Shown here: piece after piece, positions 24,407 through 31,227 of the stretch
Position numbering within the stretch: the first letter of the stretch is position 1
Layout: every line of letters begins with the position of its first letter
Origin: JAGOUA01 sp964645655
Lineage (GTDB): Bacteria; Patescibacteriota; Patescibacteriia; 2-12-FULL-60-25
Assembly (NCBI GenBank): GCA_964645655.1
Contig: CAZXZS010000001.1
Location: forward strand, 124,001-188,000
Reading direction: 5' to 3'
DNA length: 64,000 nt
Position numbers and translations under genes: made by a program
Notes under the pieces: generated by a model
The model's input: the letters and a program-made list of their open reading frames with translations, nothing else
What the model was told of the DNA's origin: nothing
Databases searched by the model: none

Positions 24407-24434
24407 AAGACCGGACGCTTAGAGAGGCGTCCGG
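24403..24434 (-). terminator. Terminator of the 24.4-25.2 kb minus-strand operon
   Basis: CCGGACGC (24411-24418) pairs with GCGTCCGG (24427-24434). On the minus strand TCTTTTATT follows. It may also slow the convergent reductase transcript. Confidence 0.75.
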
Positions 24435-24622
24435 CTGGTGAAGCGGTGGGTGCAGGCGGGTGATGCGCAGGGGCCGTGCGCTCGGCGGCGCTCGTCCCAG
24501 TAGCGGCGTTCGAGGTCCGCTTGGGTGCGAGGGTCCGTGATCTCGGCGGCGAGGCGGTCGAAATCGGCACGGTCGGAAGGGTCCATCGGCCCGTTGGGCG
24601 CGATGCGTGACGCGTCTTTCAT
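24419..24622 (-). CDS. Short orphan protein with Cys/His pair
   Basis: 67 residues, MKDASRIAPNGPMDPSDR at the start. It is charged, probably helical (RADFDRLAAEITDP, QADLERRYWDERRRA), and ends with CASPACTHRF, a possible single zinc-binding knuckle. The ATG overlaps the stop of the upstream gene as ATGA, so translation is coupled and the pair may work together. No family is recognised. The stop codon lies inside the terminator hairpin. Confidence 0.6.
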   Translation of the reverse strand: MKDASRIAPNGPMDPSDRADFDRLAAEITDPRTQADLERRYWDERRRAHGPCASPACTHRFTSRTPL

Positions 24623-25251
24623 GCGTTTTCCTTTGGTTGGGTGGCGTGTGGGTGTAGGCGGATCCGTCGTGCGAGCCGGGCGGGATAGGCCCACCAGTCT
24701 TCGGTCGGGATGCCGTTGGCGTGGGAAGGGACGTCGAACGCGCGTTCCAGCTCCGCTTCGCCCGCCTCCCCCTTGATGGTGACCCAGTTGAGGATGTTCG
24801 CGTGGATCTCCCTGTCGGCCCTGTCGAGCCAGATCCTCAAGAGGCATGCGACTCCAGGGTGTCCTTGGGCGATCTTGGCGAGGATGATCCGGAGCTGGAT
24901 GGCCGCGATCCCGACTTGGCTTCGTTTCGGGTCCAAGCAGCGGACGAGGCGTGCCATCATGAGCGCCTCCTCGGGATCCTGCTGCGCACGGGGGCTGCGT
25001 TCCAGGATCAGGCGGGCGTGCGCCTCTTCGGTCGGCTCCAGGCCGTGCTTGATCTTGTTGAACGCGGCCTGAGCGCGGGCCTTGCAGAGGGCTTCGGCGT
25101 GTCGGTGGTCGTCATCCTGGTGAGTCCGGCCGAGGCCAAAGGCCGCGCGCCACTCGATATGGGCGCGGTACGCATCGGCGGCCTGCCGGAGCCGGATCCT
25201 GGTGAGCTCTTGCGGGGACAGGAGAGAGAACGGTTCGGGAACGGGTGCCAT
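24619..25251 (-). CDS. Orphan helical protein
   Basis: 210 residues from the ATG at 25251, set by AAGGAG. No signal or membrane segment is seen. The sequence is mostly helical: PQELTRIRLRQAADAYRA, EALCKARAQAAFNKIKHG, PEEALMMARLVRCLDP and AAIQLRIILAKIAQGH. The C-terminal part is rich in Trp, Tyr and Arg (TEDWWAYPARLARRIRLHPH). The repeated helical pattern could be a HEAT/TPR-like array, but that is only suggested. It is coupled to the 67-residue gene downstream and has its own promoter. Function unknown. Confidence 0.65.
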   Translation of the reverse strand: MAPVPEPFSLLSPQELTRIRLRQAADAYRAHIEWRAAFGLGRTHQDDDHRHAEALCKARAQAAFNKIKHGLEPTEEAHARLILERSPRAQQDPEEALMMARLVRCLDPKRSQVGIAAIQLRIILAKIAQGHPGVACLLRIWLDRADREIHANILNWVTIKGEAGEAELERAFDVPSHANGIPTEDWWAYPARLARRIRLHPHATQPKENA

Positions 25252-25270
25252 GGGGTCTCCTTGTTCCGGT

Positions 25271-25299
25271 AGGGTTCCGCATGTCTGCTCGCATGTCAA
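25271..25299 (-). promoter_or_regulatory. Promoter of the 24.4-25.2 kb operon
   Basis: Minus-strand TTGACA (25299-25294), a 17-bp spacer and a weak -10 AACCCT (25276-25271). Confidence 0.5.
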
Positions 25300-25327
25300 G
25301 GCTTTGCCCGCAAGAGGTTGTTTTATG

Positions 25328-25350
25328 AAAAACCCACCGGTTCAGGTGGG
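25328..25350 (-). terminator. Terminator of the 25.3-26.4 kb orphan
   Basis: Minus strand CCCACC-TGAACC-GGTGGG followed by TTTTTC. The stop codon lies in the loop. Confidence 0.8.
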
Positions 25351-26388
25351 GTGTGGGGTGGGCCGCCGCAGGAGCTCGCCCGCGGCGTACTCGATGCGGA
25401 AGCGGACGTCCGGGTCGGCTGCCTTCGCGTAGGCGAGGTGGGCGAGGGTGGCGGCGGTCTCGAGGCGCGTCCGCGGCCCGTGGTTCCCCGCGAGCATGAT
25501 GGAGGAGGTGATGAGCGCCGCGGGAACCGTGGGCATGAGCGGCTTGAGGACGGTGGAAGCCAGGAGGCTTGGCTGCGAGACCTGCTCGGCGTGCGCCCAT
25601 TCGAGGCGTTCGCGTTCCGCGTGGACGGACCCACGCCAGGCCTCGAAGGTCTCGATGAGGAGCTTGTCGAGGCTACCGTCCGCCGGGCGATTGTCCGCCG
25701 ACGTCGTGACGCGGACCGCCTTCTCCTGCGTGACGAGGCTGCTCCGGGTCTCCTCGTGGAACCAGGCCGTCCCGACCAGGATCTCGCCCGGCCGGTCGCC
25801 CAGGCCGCGCAGGAAGAGGCTGGGGTAGTAGAGGTTCGGGAAGCGGCGCTCGCCCAGGGTGATCGGGTGGGGATCGACGAGCATCAGGTGCGTGGCCGTC
25901 GGCGTCGTCTCGAGGCGGGCGACCCGGAGCGTCCCGGCGCGGATGTGCCGGCAACGGTGGACCTCCTGGAGGAGATCGCCCTCGAAGAAGGGTGGCCGGT
26001 TCGGATCGGCGAGGGTGCGCAGCCGATCGGCGCGCGTCGACACCGGTTCCGTCACCAGCATGCAGGGGCGTCCCGGCTCGGCGCGCAGGCGCCGGTTGGC
26101 CTCCTGGAAGGGCCAGCCGTTCGGCCCGTTTCCGCTGGGCTCGTTCGGGGACCCAGTCCAGCCGCGCGCTCCGGGATCGGCCGTGAACGCGCGTCGCAGC
26201 TCCCGGACCGCCCAGGGGGCGAGGGACAGCTGCTGGCTGCCCACGAAGGCCGTCCGTGCGTCGTGGAAGTGCAGCTGCGCCAGCGTCGCCGTCGTGAAGC
26301 GCAGCCGCTTCGGCCGCAGGTCGGCCACCGTCGGCAGCCGCTCCACGAACGACCGGGGCACCTCGTCGATTCTCATTGGAAGGTTCAT
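25342..26388 (-). CDS. Orphan soluble protein, unknown function
   Basis: 348 residues, starting MNLPMRIDEVPRSFVERL. No signal peptide or membrane helix is seen. The middle contains a beta-rich stretch (RVARLETTPTATHLMLVDPHP, NLYYPSLFLRGLG, GEILVGTAWFHEETRSS). The C-terminal third is helical (LDKLLIETFEAWRG, LETAATLAHLAYAKAA). I do not recognise the family. It has a strong promoter and its own terminator, so it is transcribed alone, like other orphans in the 10-31 kb stretch. Confidence 0.65.
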   Translation of the reverse strand: MNLPMRIDEVPRSFVERLPTVADLRPKRLRFTTATLAQLHFHDARTAFVGSQQLSLAPWAVRELRRAFTADPGARGWTGSPNEPSGNGPNGWPFQEANRRLRAEPGRPCMLVTEPVSTRADRLRTLADPNRPPFFEGDLLQEVHRCRHIRAGTLRVARLETTPTATHLMLVDPHPITLGERRFPNLYYPSLFLRGLGDRPGEILVGTAWFHEETRSSLVTQEKAVRVTTSADNRPADGSLDKLLIETFEAWRGSVHAERERLEWAHAEQVSQPSLLASTVLKPLMPTVPAALITSSIMLAGNHGPRTRLETAATLAHLAYAKAADPDVRFRIEYAAGELLRRPTPHPT

Positions 26389-26471
26389 CGTCCGCTCCGT
26401 CCCCGGGGAGGAAAGCCGGACCGAAAGGGTCCGGGTTCCTCGCAGGGGGTGAGGGGACGATGGGTGGGGGT

Positions 26472-26499
26472 ATTATGGGGGGAATGGGGGCTTTGTCAA
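26472..26499 (-). promoter_or_regulatory. Promoter of the 25.3-26.4 kb orphan
   Basis: Minus-strand TTGACA (26499-26494), a 16-bp spacer and CATAAT (26477-26472), leaving a leader of about 80 bases. The rest of 26389-26660 shows no convincing gene. Confidence 0.75.
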
Positions 26500-26660
26500 G
26501 GGGTTTGGCTAAAATTAATGACGGGGCGGGATCCTTCCGTGCCATTAGCCGTGCTAACGGCGTATCGGTGGCTTCGTGCCCCTGATCGAGCTTAGGCTTT
26601 TTCTTCGCTGGCGGTTTCTCGAATGGGTTGGGGCGTATATCGGCTCCCGTGATGGGTGAA

Positions 26661-27401
26661 TCAGCGGATAGCCTCCTCAAGCTCTCGCCACTCTGCCTTG
26701 GTCAGCGGCTCGACGCCGCGAAGGTACTCGACCGGAATACCGTTCGGGCATTCGATGATGACCTCATGATCTTCATCCCCGGATGCGCGGCTGACGTCGC
26801 GGGTCGAAAAGCGCTTTAGGAGATCTTCGGAGAGGCCGATGACGACTCCCTTACGGGTGAGCGCCGCGCGAACGGCCGCTTTTATCTCTTGAACGGCCTT
26901 TCCGGTCTCCTGGCTGAATTTGCGGCAGGCTTCCTCATCGAATAGGGGGCCATTTGTCGTGCGCAGGAATAGGTCGCCGAACCCGTGGGCGAAAGCAAAC
27001 CGTTTTGAGATCCGGATTTGGAGGGTTCGCAAGAAAAAATGCTCTTCACCAATGGTTTGTGCGTAGCCTTTCGCGCCATCCGCCAGGTGGGCTTCAAAAT
27101 CCTCGTCGGAGGCGTGCGCCTCCTGTCGAGCCTGGGGAGAGCGGAGCGAGTAGGCCGAAAAGACGGGCACTCCTTTCGTTACGACGGTCCGTGCCGTTTC
27201 GCCTTGCGTCGAGCCTACGAACAGGCCTGTGCGCAAGGCTTCAAGGACCGTCTCTAAGGACGTCCCATGGAGGACCGCGATTTCCCGGTCTTCATTTTCC
27301 AGGCCACGTTCCAAGGCGGTGCGCACGATCCGCTTACGGCTTTCTAGGGTGCGCTCCGTTTCCGGGGCGGGCCCGTTGGGGGATTCGAACGGGTTCTTCA
27401 T
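26661..27401 (-). CDS. ADP-ribosyltransferase-like protein (tentative)
   Basis: 246 residues from the ATG at 27401. Three elements fit the H-Y-E triad of PARP/ART folds in order: His45 in VLHGTSLETVLEALRTGLF (the common HGTS...GL pattern), Tyr84 in PVFSAYSLRS, and Glu213 in DEDHEVIIEC followed by GIPVEYLRGVEP (the usual E-V-x-x-P-x-E-Y end). This is pattern recognition, not a family match, and an enzymatically inactive relative is possible. No signal peptide is seen, so an intracellular role is likely. The -10 CATACT ends seven bases before the ATG, a leaderless layout. A PARG-like hydrolase lies at 17.1-17.9 kb. Confidence 0.5.
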   Translation of the reverse strand: MKNPFESPNGPAPETERTLESRKRIVRTALERGLENEDREIAVLHGTSLETVLEALRTGLFVGSTQGETARTVVTKGVPVFSAYSLRSPQARQEAHASDEDFEAHLADGAKGYAQTIGEEHFFLRTLQIRISKRFAFAHGFGDLFLRTTNGPLFDEEACRKFSQETGKAVQEIKAAVRAALTRKGVVIGLSEDLLKRFSTRDVSRASGDEDHEVIIECPNGIPVEYLRGVEPLTKAEWRELEEAIR

Positions 27402-27408
27402 ACGACCC

Positions 27409-27438
27409 AGTATGTCATCGGTTGCCTCCGACGTGCAA
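27409..27438 (-). promoter_or_regulatory. Promoter of the ART-like gene, leaderless type
   Basis: Minus-strand TTGCAC (27438-27433), an 18-bp spacer and CATACT (27414-27409), seven bases before the ATG at 27401. Confidence 0.6.
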
Positions 27439-27486
27439 CGGGAATGGAGCGGACGTCGCTTATTAGGTTCGTTGCAAACGATCGAT

Positions 27487-27530
27487 CCACCACGCAAAAA
27501 CTCGCTGGGTAAGCGAGTTCTTGCGTGGTG
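27487..27530 (-). terminator. Original terminator of tRNA-Ile, now separated from it
   Basis: A long dyad CCACCACGCAA-AACTCGC / GCGAGTT-TTGCGTGGTGG (one mismatch) is followed on the minus strand by TTTTTGC after the inner stem. It directly adjoins the attL copy of the tRNA 3' end. This is as expected if the mobile element was inserted between the tRNA and its terminator. Confidence 0.7.
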
Positions 27531-27548
27531 GGCGTGGATGGAGTCGAA
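27525..27548 (+). repeat. attL: 24-bp copy of the tRNA-Ile 3' end
   Basis: The sequence starts GTGGTGGGCGTGG and ends GGAGTCGAA. It is identical to 30938-30961 and includes the complement of CCA, the acceptor strand and part of the T arm. Confidence 0.9.
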
Positions 27549-27700
27549 TCGGAAAAGACGTTGCCGGCTCGAACTGGCCTGAGCCCGCTCGAACCCTAGA
27601 ACATGCCCGATTCTGGCTGCGCCCCGCGTCGGGATGCCCGCCTGAGTCGACTTGAATTTACTCTCCGGTGTCAACCTGCCGTCAACCCGGACTGATCGAG

Positions 27701-27727
27701 AAACCCACCTATTAGGTGGGTTTTTTT
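27701..27727 (+). terminator. Lone terminator inside attL side
   Basis: AAACCCACC-TATTA-GGTGGG then seven Ts. No plus-strand gene precedes it within the element. It could end a small RNA or shield the element from read-through. Confidence 0.75.
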
Positions 27728-27876
27728 GCGGGTGCTGACGGCTCTTGGCTAGTGTCTTGGTTTGAGCCAAATACGCCCTCCGTCACTTGGTTGAGGCATA
27801 AACCAACAGATCGAAGCGCCCGCGCGCCCCGAACAGGCTTGCCAGGGTCCAAGTCGTCTCCACAAGAAGGAATCAG

Positions 27877-27912
27877 ATGGCCAAAAAGGCAGCCGCGGCT
27901 CGCTGGAAATAG
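27877..27912 (+). other. 11-codon open frame related to the antirepressor N-terminus
   Basis: AGAAGGA precedes an ATG encoding MAKKAAAARWK and a stop. The KAAxARW motif also occurs in the antirepressor 120 bases downstream (AKQAALARWDSPE). It may be a leader peptide or a remnant of a duplicated gene start. Confidence 0.35.
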
Positions 27913-27936
27913 CGAAGCATACGCGCAAGGACGGGC

Positions 27937-27976
27937 TTGACGGACATTATGCCTGCAATATATTATGCACGCATAA
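27937..27976 (+). promoter_or_regulatory. Promoter and palindromic operator of the antirepressor
   Basis: TTGACG (27937-27942), an 18-bp spacer and TATTAT (27961-27966). The perfect dyad TTATGC-AC-GCATAA (27963-27976) overlaps the -10 box and could bind a repressor. Confidence 0.55.
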
Positions 27977-27994
27977 CCATGTCTTCAATTTTAT

Positions 27995-29026
27995 ATGGAT
28001 CAAAACATCCAAGAAAACTCGCATGTGCCCGCAAGGGCGGCAGGAGGTAAGGCACGAGCCGCAGGCATGACACCTGAAGAGCGTAAGGAATCGGCCAAGC
28101 AGGCGGCACTGGCGCGATGGGATTCGCCCGAACGAGTGCACAAAGTCGCATACGGCTCTCCTGACAAGCCGCTGGTCATTGCCGGGGTAGAGATCCCAGC
28201 CTACGTGCTGGACGACGGAACGCGCGTCCTGGCGCAGCGAGGCATGCTGAAGGCGCTCGGCATGTCACCAAGCGGCAGCACGGACCCGGGCACGCAGCGA
28301 CTGGCCCAATTTGTGTCAGGTAAAGCCATAAAGCGCTATGTTTCAGAGGAATTACTGGCACGCAGCGCATCGCCTATCCGGTTCAAGCTGGCCAGCGGCT
28401 TTGAAGTCACGGGATACGAGGGGACGCTGTTGGTGGACATCTGCAATGCCGTCCTGGAAGCGCGCGCCCAGAGCGCCCTCCAGGACCAGCAGATGCACAT
28501 CGCCAAGCAATGCGAGATACTGGTTAGAGGGTTCGCGACCCTAGGCATCATTGCCCTTATCGATGAAGCCACCGGTTATCAGGAAATCCGAGACAGAAAC
28601 GCGCTCCAGGTGATCTTGGAGAAATACATCACGAACGAATGGGCCAAATGGACAAAGGCGTTCCCGGACGAATACTACAAGCAGCTCTTCAGGCTCAATA
28701 ACATGCAGTATCCGACCGCTTCGAAGAACAAGCCAAGCTTCATCGGCCATTGGACGAACGACGTGGTGTACGATCGGCTCGCGCCTGGCATCTTGGACGC
28801 GCTTAAGGCTACGAACCCCAAGCTCCCGTCCGGCAACCGCTCACGCAAGCACCACCAGCATCTCACCCCCGACGTGGGCAACCCGGAGTTGAAGAGGCAT
28901 CTCGAAAACGTAATATTTTTGATGCGGACATGCAGCACCTGGAAGGAATTCAAGGCGCGCCTCGATATGGCGTCGCCCAAGTTCGGGAATACCATCCAGA
29001 TGTCCCTGCCCCCAGGAAAGGGCTAA
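27995..29026 (+). CDS. Phage antirepressor-like protein, P63C domain
   Basis: 343 residues. The N-terminal KAAxARW-type segment (ESAKQAALARWDSPERV) is followed by a Bro/KilA-like middle part. The P63C signature comes next: IALIDEATGYQEIRDRNALQVILEKYI and FPDEYYKQLFRLNN. The basic C-terminal half (LPSGNRSRKHHQHLTPDVGNPELKRHL) also matches the family. P63C proteins are phage or plasmid regulators; the mechanism is unclear. Base composition is visibly less GC-rich than in the neighbouring genes, a sign of transfer. No Shine-Dalgarno site is seen. It is the main cargo gene of the integrative element. Confidence 0.88.
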   Translation: MDQNIQENSHVPARAAGGKARAAGMTPEERKESAKQAALARWDSPERVHKVAYGSPDKPLVIAGVEIPAYVLDDGTRVLAQRGMLKALGMSPSGSTDPGTQRLAQFVSGKAIKRYVSEELLARSASPIRFKLASGFEVTGYEGTLLVDICNAVLEARAQSALQDQQMHIAKQCEILVRGFATLGIIALIDEATGYQEIRDRNALQVILEKYITNEWAKWTKAFPDEYYKQLFRLNNMQYPTASKNKPSFIGHWTNDVVYDRLAPGILDALKATNPKLPSGNRSRKHHQHLTPDVGNPELKRHLENVIFLMRTCSTWKEFKARLDMASPKFGNTIQMSLPPGKG

Positions 29027-29086
29027 ACGAGAGGGTAACGGGTATGCGCCCAACCCTTCAGCAAAAGACCTTTCGCGAGCATTTTA

Positions 29087-29100
29087 TTCTATTAATAGAA
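29087..29100. repeat. 14-bp perfect palindrome before the dead transposase
   Basis: TTCTATTAATAGAA in an AT-rich patch 30 bases before the transposase remnant. It may be an old IS end or an operator. Confidence 0.5.
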
Positions 29101-29129
29101 AGCCGCTGCAAGAAAGGGCTGAAAGCCTC

Positions 29130-29372
29130 ATGCCGCCCATTGAAGGGAATAGCCTCGTGTCAGCGGTCCAGATCGCCGGGGCCTCAATCAGTACCGTCAC
29201 CCGACTCCTCGAAGAGGTCGGCGAAGCCTGAGCTGACCATGAGGACCGGCGTCTCAGCGATCCAAAGTGCCGGCGTATCCAGCTGGATGAGATCTGGTCG
29301 TTCGAATTCTCGAAAGACGCTCCCGCGACGCCTGTCTTAGAGCGGTTTTCGTTTGTTCCTTCCGCCCCTTGA
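29130..29372 (+). pseudogene. IS1-like transposase remnant with in-frame TGA
   Basis: The frame from ATG 29130 reads MPPIEGNSLVSAVQIAGASI and then STVTRLLEEVGEA. It hits TGA at 29229-29231 and continues with ADHEDRRL, CRRIQLDEIWSF and EFSKDAPATPVL to a stop at 29372. The pattern EGNSIR..A...GVS..TVTKLL.D.G.AC...D...R...C.R.Q.DEIWSF is typical of IS1-type transposases. The stop stands where Cys is usual. The C-terminal catalytic part is missing, so the gene is a truncated, dead copy. Confidence 0.75.
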
Positions 29373-29397
29373 GTCTCTCCAGCACCGGAAGGAGCGA

Positions 29398-29556
29398 ATG
29401 AGTTCGTTCCCTAGAAAGGTGGTGAGTAGTCTGTCAAAGTCCAAGATCGGTCGCGACTCCAAGACGGGGACCTTCATCCGCGTAAAGGAGGCGCTCCGCC
29501 GTCCGACGACGACCACGGTTGAAACGATCGTGCGTCCGACCAAAAAGACCCGTTAA
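29398..29556 (+). CDS. 52-residue basic protein
   Basis: GGAAGGAG precedes the ATG. The product (MSSFPRKVVSSLSKSK at the start) contains GRDSKTGTFIRVKEALRRP and TTTTVETIVRP and ends in Lys/Arg. Short proteins with a GRDAKTGxF...KEAxRRPxTTTVE layout are common in bacterial genomes, often beside mobile genes, and have no known function; some databases mislabel them as transporters. A clear terminator follows. It lies between the dead transposase and the integrase inside the element. Confidence 0.65.
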   Translation: MSSFPRKVVSSLSKSKIGRDSKTGTFIRVKEALRRPTTTTVETIVRPTKKTR

Positions 29557-29567
29557 GGGCCTTTAAT

Positions 29568-29604
29568 CCCGCCAAAGCTTTCCAGGTCTAGGCGGGGTTT
29601 TGTT
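29568..29604 (+). terminator. Terminator after the 52-residue gene
   Basis: CCCGCC (29568-29573) pairs with GGCGGG (29591-29596), then GTTTTGTTT. Confidence 0.75.
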
Positions 29605-29781
29605 TATCGCATTTCATTGCGTTCATCAAGTGTATCATGGCGCAGGCTACAAGCGCGAGCCGCGCGTGGACGACCGCGAACCGACTCGCTCGTTTGAATG
29701 TTCTTCGCCTCTATCGCTTTGACGGCAGTCATGGGCGGTCGCACCATTGAAGGTGCTAACCCATATCGCATCAGAACCCAT

Positions 29782-30837
29782 ATGCCCATACGGCTGGTCC
29801 GCAGGTCGTGGAGCGTGGACTTCCAGTTCGGCGGGGAGCGCTGCCGCAGGCGCAGCCCCCTCAACACCAGGGAGGGGGCCATCGCATACGAGATGTTCCT
29901 CAAGAAGGAGGCGGGCCTGCACGGCTCCGTCACGGCGGCACTCCGGGCGAACCTGCCCGCATACGGCCGGCCGTGCCCGACGCTCGCCGAGTTCGCATCC
30001 AGGTGGGTCCGGGGGTACGTCGTGGTGAACAACCGCCCCCAGGAGCAGCGGAAGAAGGCCCACCTCCTCAAGAACCACCTGATCCCGTTCTTCGGCGCCT
30101 TCCGCCTGTGCGACATCGGGCCTGAGGAGATCGAGCAGTACAAGGGCCTGAAGCGCGAGGCGGCCATCGGGCACAAGACCATCAACGACCACCTCGCCGT
30201 CCTGCACAAGTGCCTGGTCTGCGCGAAGGAGTGGAAGGTCCTCCGCACGGAGGTCCCGCGCATGCCGCTCCTGCGCTTCACTGAGCCCGCCTTCCGCTTC
30301 CTGGGCGTCGACGAGTGCCGCCGGCTCCTTGCGGCGGCCGCGCCCCTCATCCGGGCGATGGTCACGGTGGGGCTCCAGACGGGGATGCGCTTCTGCGAGC
30401 TGGTGGCCCTCCGCTGGCAGGACGTGGACCTTGAGCGGGGGATCGTCACCGTCGCCCAGTCGCGCGTCGGGAGGGAGGTCTCGCCGCCGAAGAACGGCCG
30501 CGTCCGGCACGTGCCCCTCACGCGGGAGCTCACGCGGCTGTTCGGCTCCCTCCCGAAGGGGGCGGGGACCGTCTTCCTGCGTGACGGCGTGCCCATGACG
30601 TACAGCTCCGCCTGGAAGGGCCTACGCAAGGCGTCGAGGGATGCCGGCATCGAGGACGTGAGCTGGCATGACCTGAGGCACACCTTCGCGAGCCAGCTCG
30701 TGAGCCTCGGCGCCTCGCTCCTCTCCGTGCAGCACCTCCTCGGCCACGCCTCGATCCAGGTGACCATGCGATACTCGCATCTCGGGAGGGACGCCCTTCG
30801 CGACTCGGTGCGGCTGCTGGACGCCGTAGAGTATTGA
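29782..30837 (+). CDS. Tyrosine recombinase / site-specific integrase
   Basis: 351 residues from the ATG at 29782; upstream in-frame starts (29698, 29731) remain possible. An Arm-type head (MPIRLVRRSWSVDFQFGGER) is followed by a SAM-like core-binding domain (TLAEFASRWVRGYVVVNNR...). The catalytic domain carries Arg in TGMRFCELVALRW, HDLRHTFASQL (HxxR), LLGHASIQVTMRYSHL with the His and the nucleophilic Tyr. It should integrate and, perhaps, excise the element at the tRNA-Ile 3' end about 100 bases downstream. It is clearly more GC-rich than the antirepressor, so the element is a mosaic. Confidence 0.93.
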   Translation: MPIRLVRRSWSVDFQFGGERCRRRSPLNTREGAIAYEMFLKKEAGLHGSVTAALRANLPAYGRPCPTLAEFASRWVRGYVVVNNRPQEQRKKAHLLKNHLIPFFGAFRLCDIGPEEIEQYKGLKREAAIGHKTINDHLAVLHKCLVCAKEWKVLRTEVPRMPLLRFTEPAFRFLGVDECRRLLAAAAPLIRAMVTVGLQTGMRFCELVALRWQDVDLERGIVTVAQSRVGREVSPPKNGRVRHVPLTRELTRLFGSLPKGAGTVFLRDGVPMTYSSAWKGLRKASRDAGIEDVSWHDLRHTFASQLVSLGASLLSVQHLLGHASIQVTMRYSHLGRDALRDSVRLLDAVEY

Positions 30838-30907
30838 ATTCGTTGGGTTTTCTGGGGTTTCCGTCAACAACCGTCATTTCGGAACCATCCACGCCGTTTC
30901 AGCAACC

Positions 30908-30932
30908 GAAAAACCCGCATGGTTACGGGTCT
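30908..30932 (-). terminator. Replacement terminator of tRNA-Ile supplied by the element
   Basis: Minus strand ACCCG-TAACCATG-CGGGT followed by TTTTCGG, just downstream of the tRNA CCA end. Confidence 0.65.
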
Positions 30933-30937
30933 TTCGT

Positions 30938-30961
30938 GTGGTGGGCGTGGATGGAGTCGAA
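30938..30961 (+). repeat. attR: 24-bp repeat within the intact tRNA-Ile
   Basis: Identical to 27525-27548. It covers the CCA end, the acceptor 3' strand and the start of the T arm. Confidence 0.9.
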
Positions 30962-31015
30962 CCATCGACCTTTACATTATCAGTGTAACGCTCTAACCAA
31001 CTGAGCTACACGCCC
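30939..31015 (-). tRNA. tRNA-Ile (anticodon GAT), CCA encoded
   Basis: The minus strand folds into a complete cloverleaf: acceptor GGGCGTG/CACGCCC, D stem GCTC/GAGC, anticodon stem TTACA/TGTAA with loop CTGATAA (anticodon GAT), T stem GATGG/CCATC with loop TTCGACT, discriminator A and genome-encoded CCA. It stands alone rather than inside an rRNA operon. Confidence 0.97.
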
Positions 31016-31043
31016 GTCCGTTTGCTTGGTGGATGCGAGCGTT

Positions 31044-31072
31044 ATCCTAGCGAATCGGTCGGAAGAAGGCAA
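31044..31072 (-). promoter_or_regulatory. tRNA-Ile promoter
   Basis: Minus-strand TTGCCT (31072-31067), a 17-bp spacer and TAGGAT (31049-31044). Confidence 0.75.
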
Positions 31073-31179
31073 GATCTGGGGAAGCGGGGAGGGAAAAAGG
31101 CGTTTTTTCGCTCAGGTAAGGGAAGAAGGGGGGTGTTTGCGTACAGATTGGAAGTCAGCTCCAGAAGCCTGCGCGTAGG

Positions 31180-31208
31180 TTGACTTTTTACCTTAACTGG
31201 GGTAAAAA
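31180..31208 (+). promoter_or_regulatory. Promoter of the 86-residue orphan
   Basis: TTGACT (31180-31185), a 17-bp spacer and TAAAAA (31203-31208). Confidence 0.65.
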
Positions 31209-31227
31209 CCCGTTACAGGAGGTACGC

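Larger units (their letters stand above)
27549..27994. other. Left non-coding part of the element
   Basis: 446 bases without a normal gene. It holds CCGTCAAC-type repeats (27670-27686; the same motif occurs at 30861-30876 near attR, possible integrase arm sites), a lone strong terminator, a tiny open frame and the promoter of the antirepressor. Confidence 0.6.
27525..30961. mobile_element. 3.4-kb integrative element in tRNA-Ile(GAT)
   Basis: Bounded by identical 24-bp direct repeats that correspond to the tRNA 3' end. It contains a P63C antirepressor, a dead IS1-like transposase, a 52-residue protein and a tyrosine integrase next to the intact tRNA. At the tRNA side it supplies a replacement 3' end and a replacement terminator. 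No structural phage or conjugation genes are inside, so it is a satellite-like or decayed element. Confidence 0.85.

Noticed and set aside
26500..26680. Possible minus-strand gene start (LSADSPITGADIRPNPFEKP)
   Set aside because: It looks faintly protein-like at first but then runs through the strong TTGACA-CATAAT promoter and on into a different frame of the 348-residue gene. No ribosome-binding site or family supports it.
27549..27620. Second tRNA remnant (GTTCGAGC-like T-loop strings)
   Set aside because: Only T-arm-like fragments occur; no cloverleaf can be drawn.
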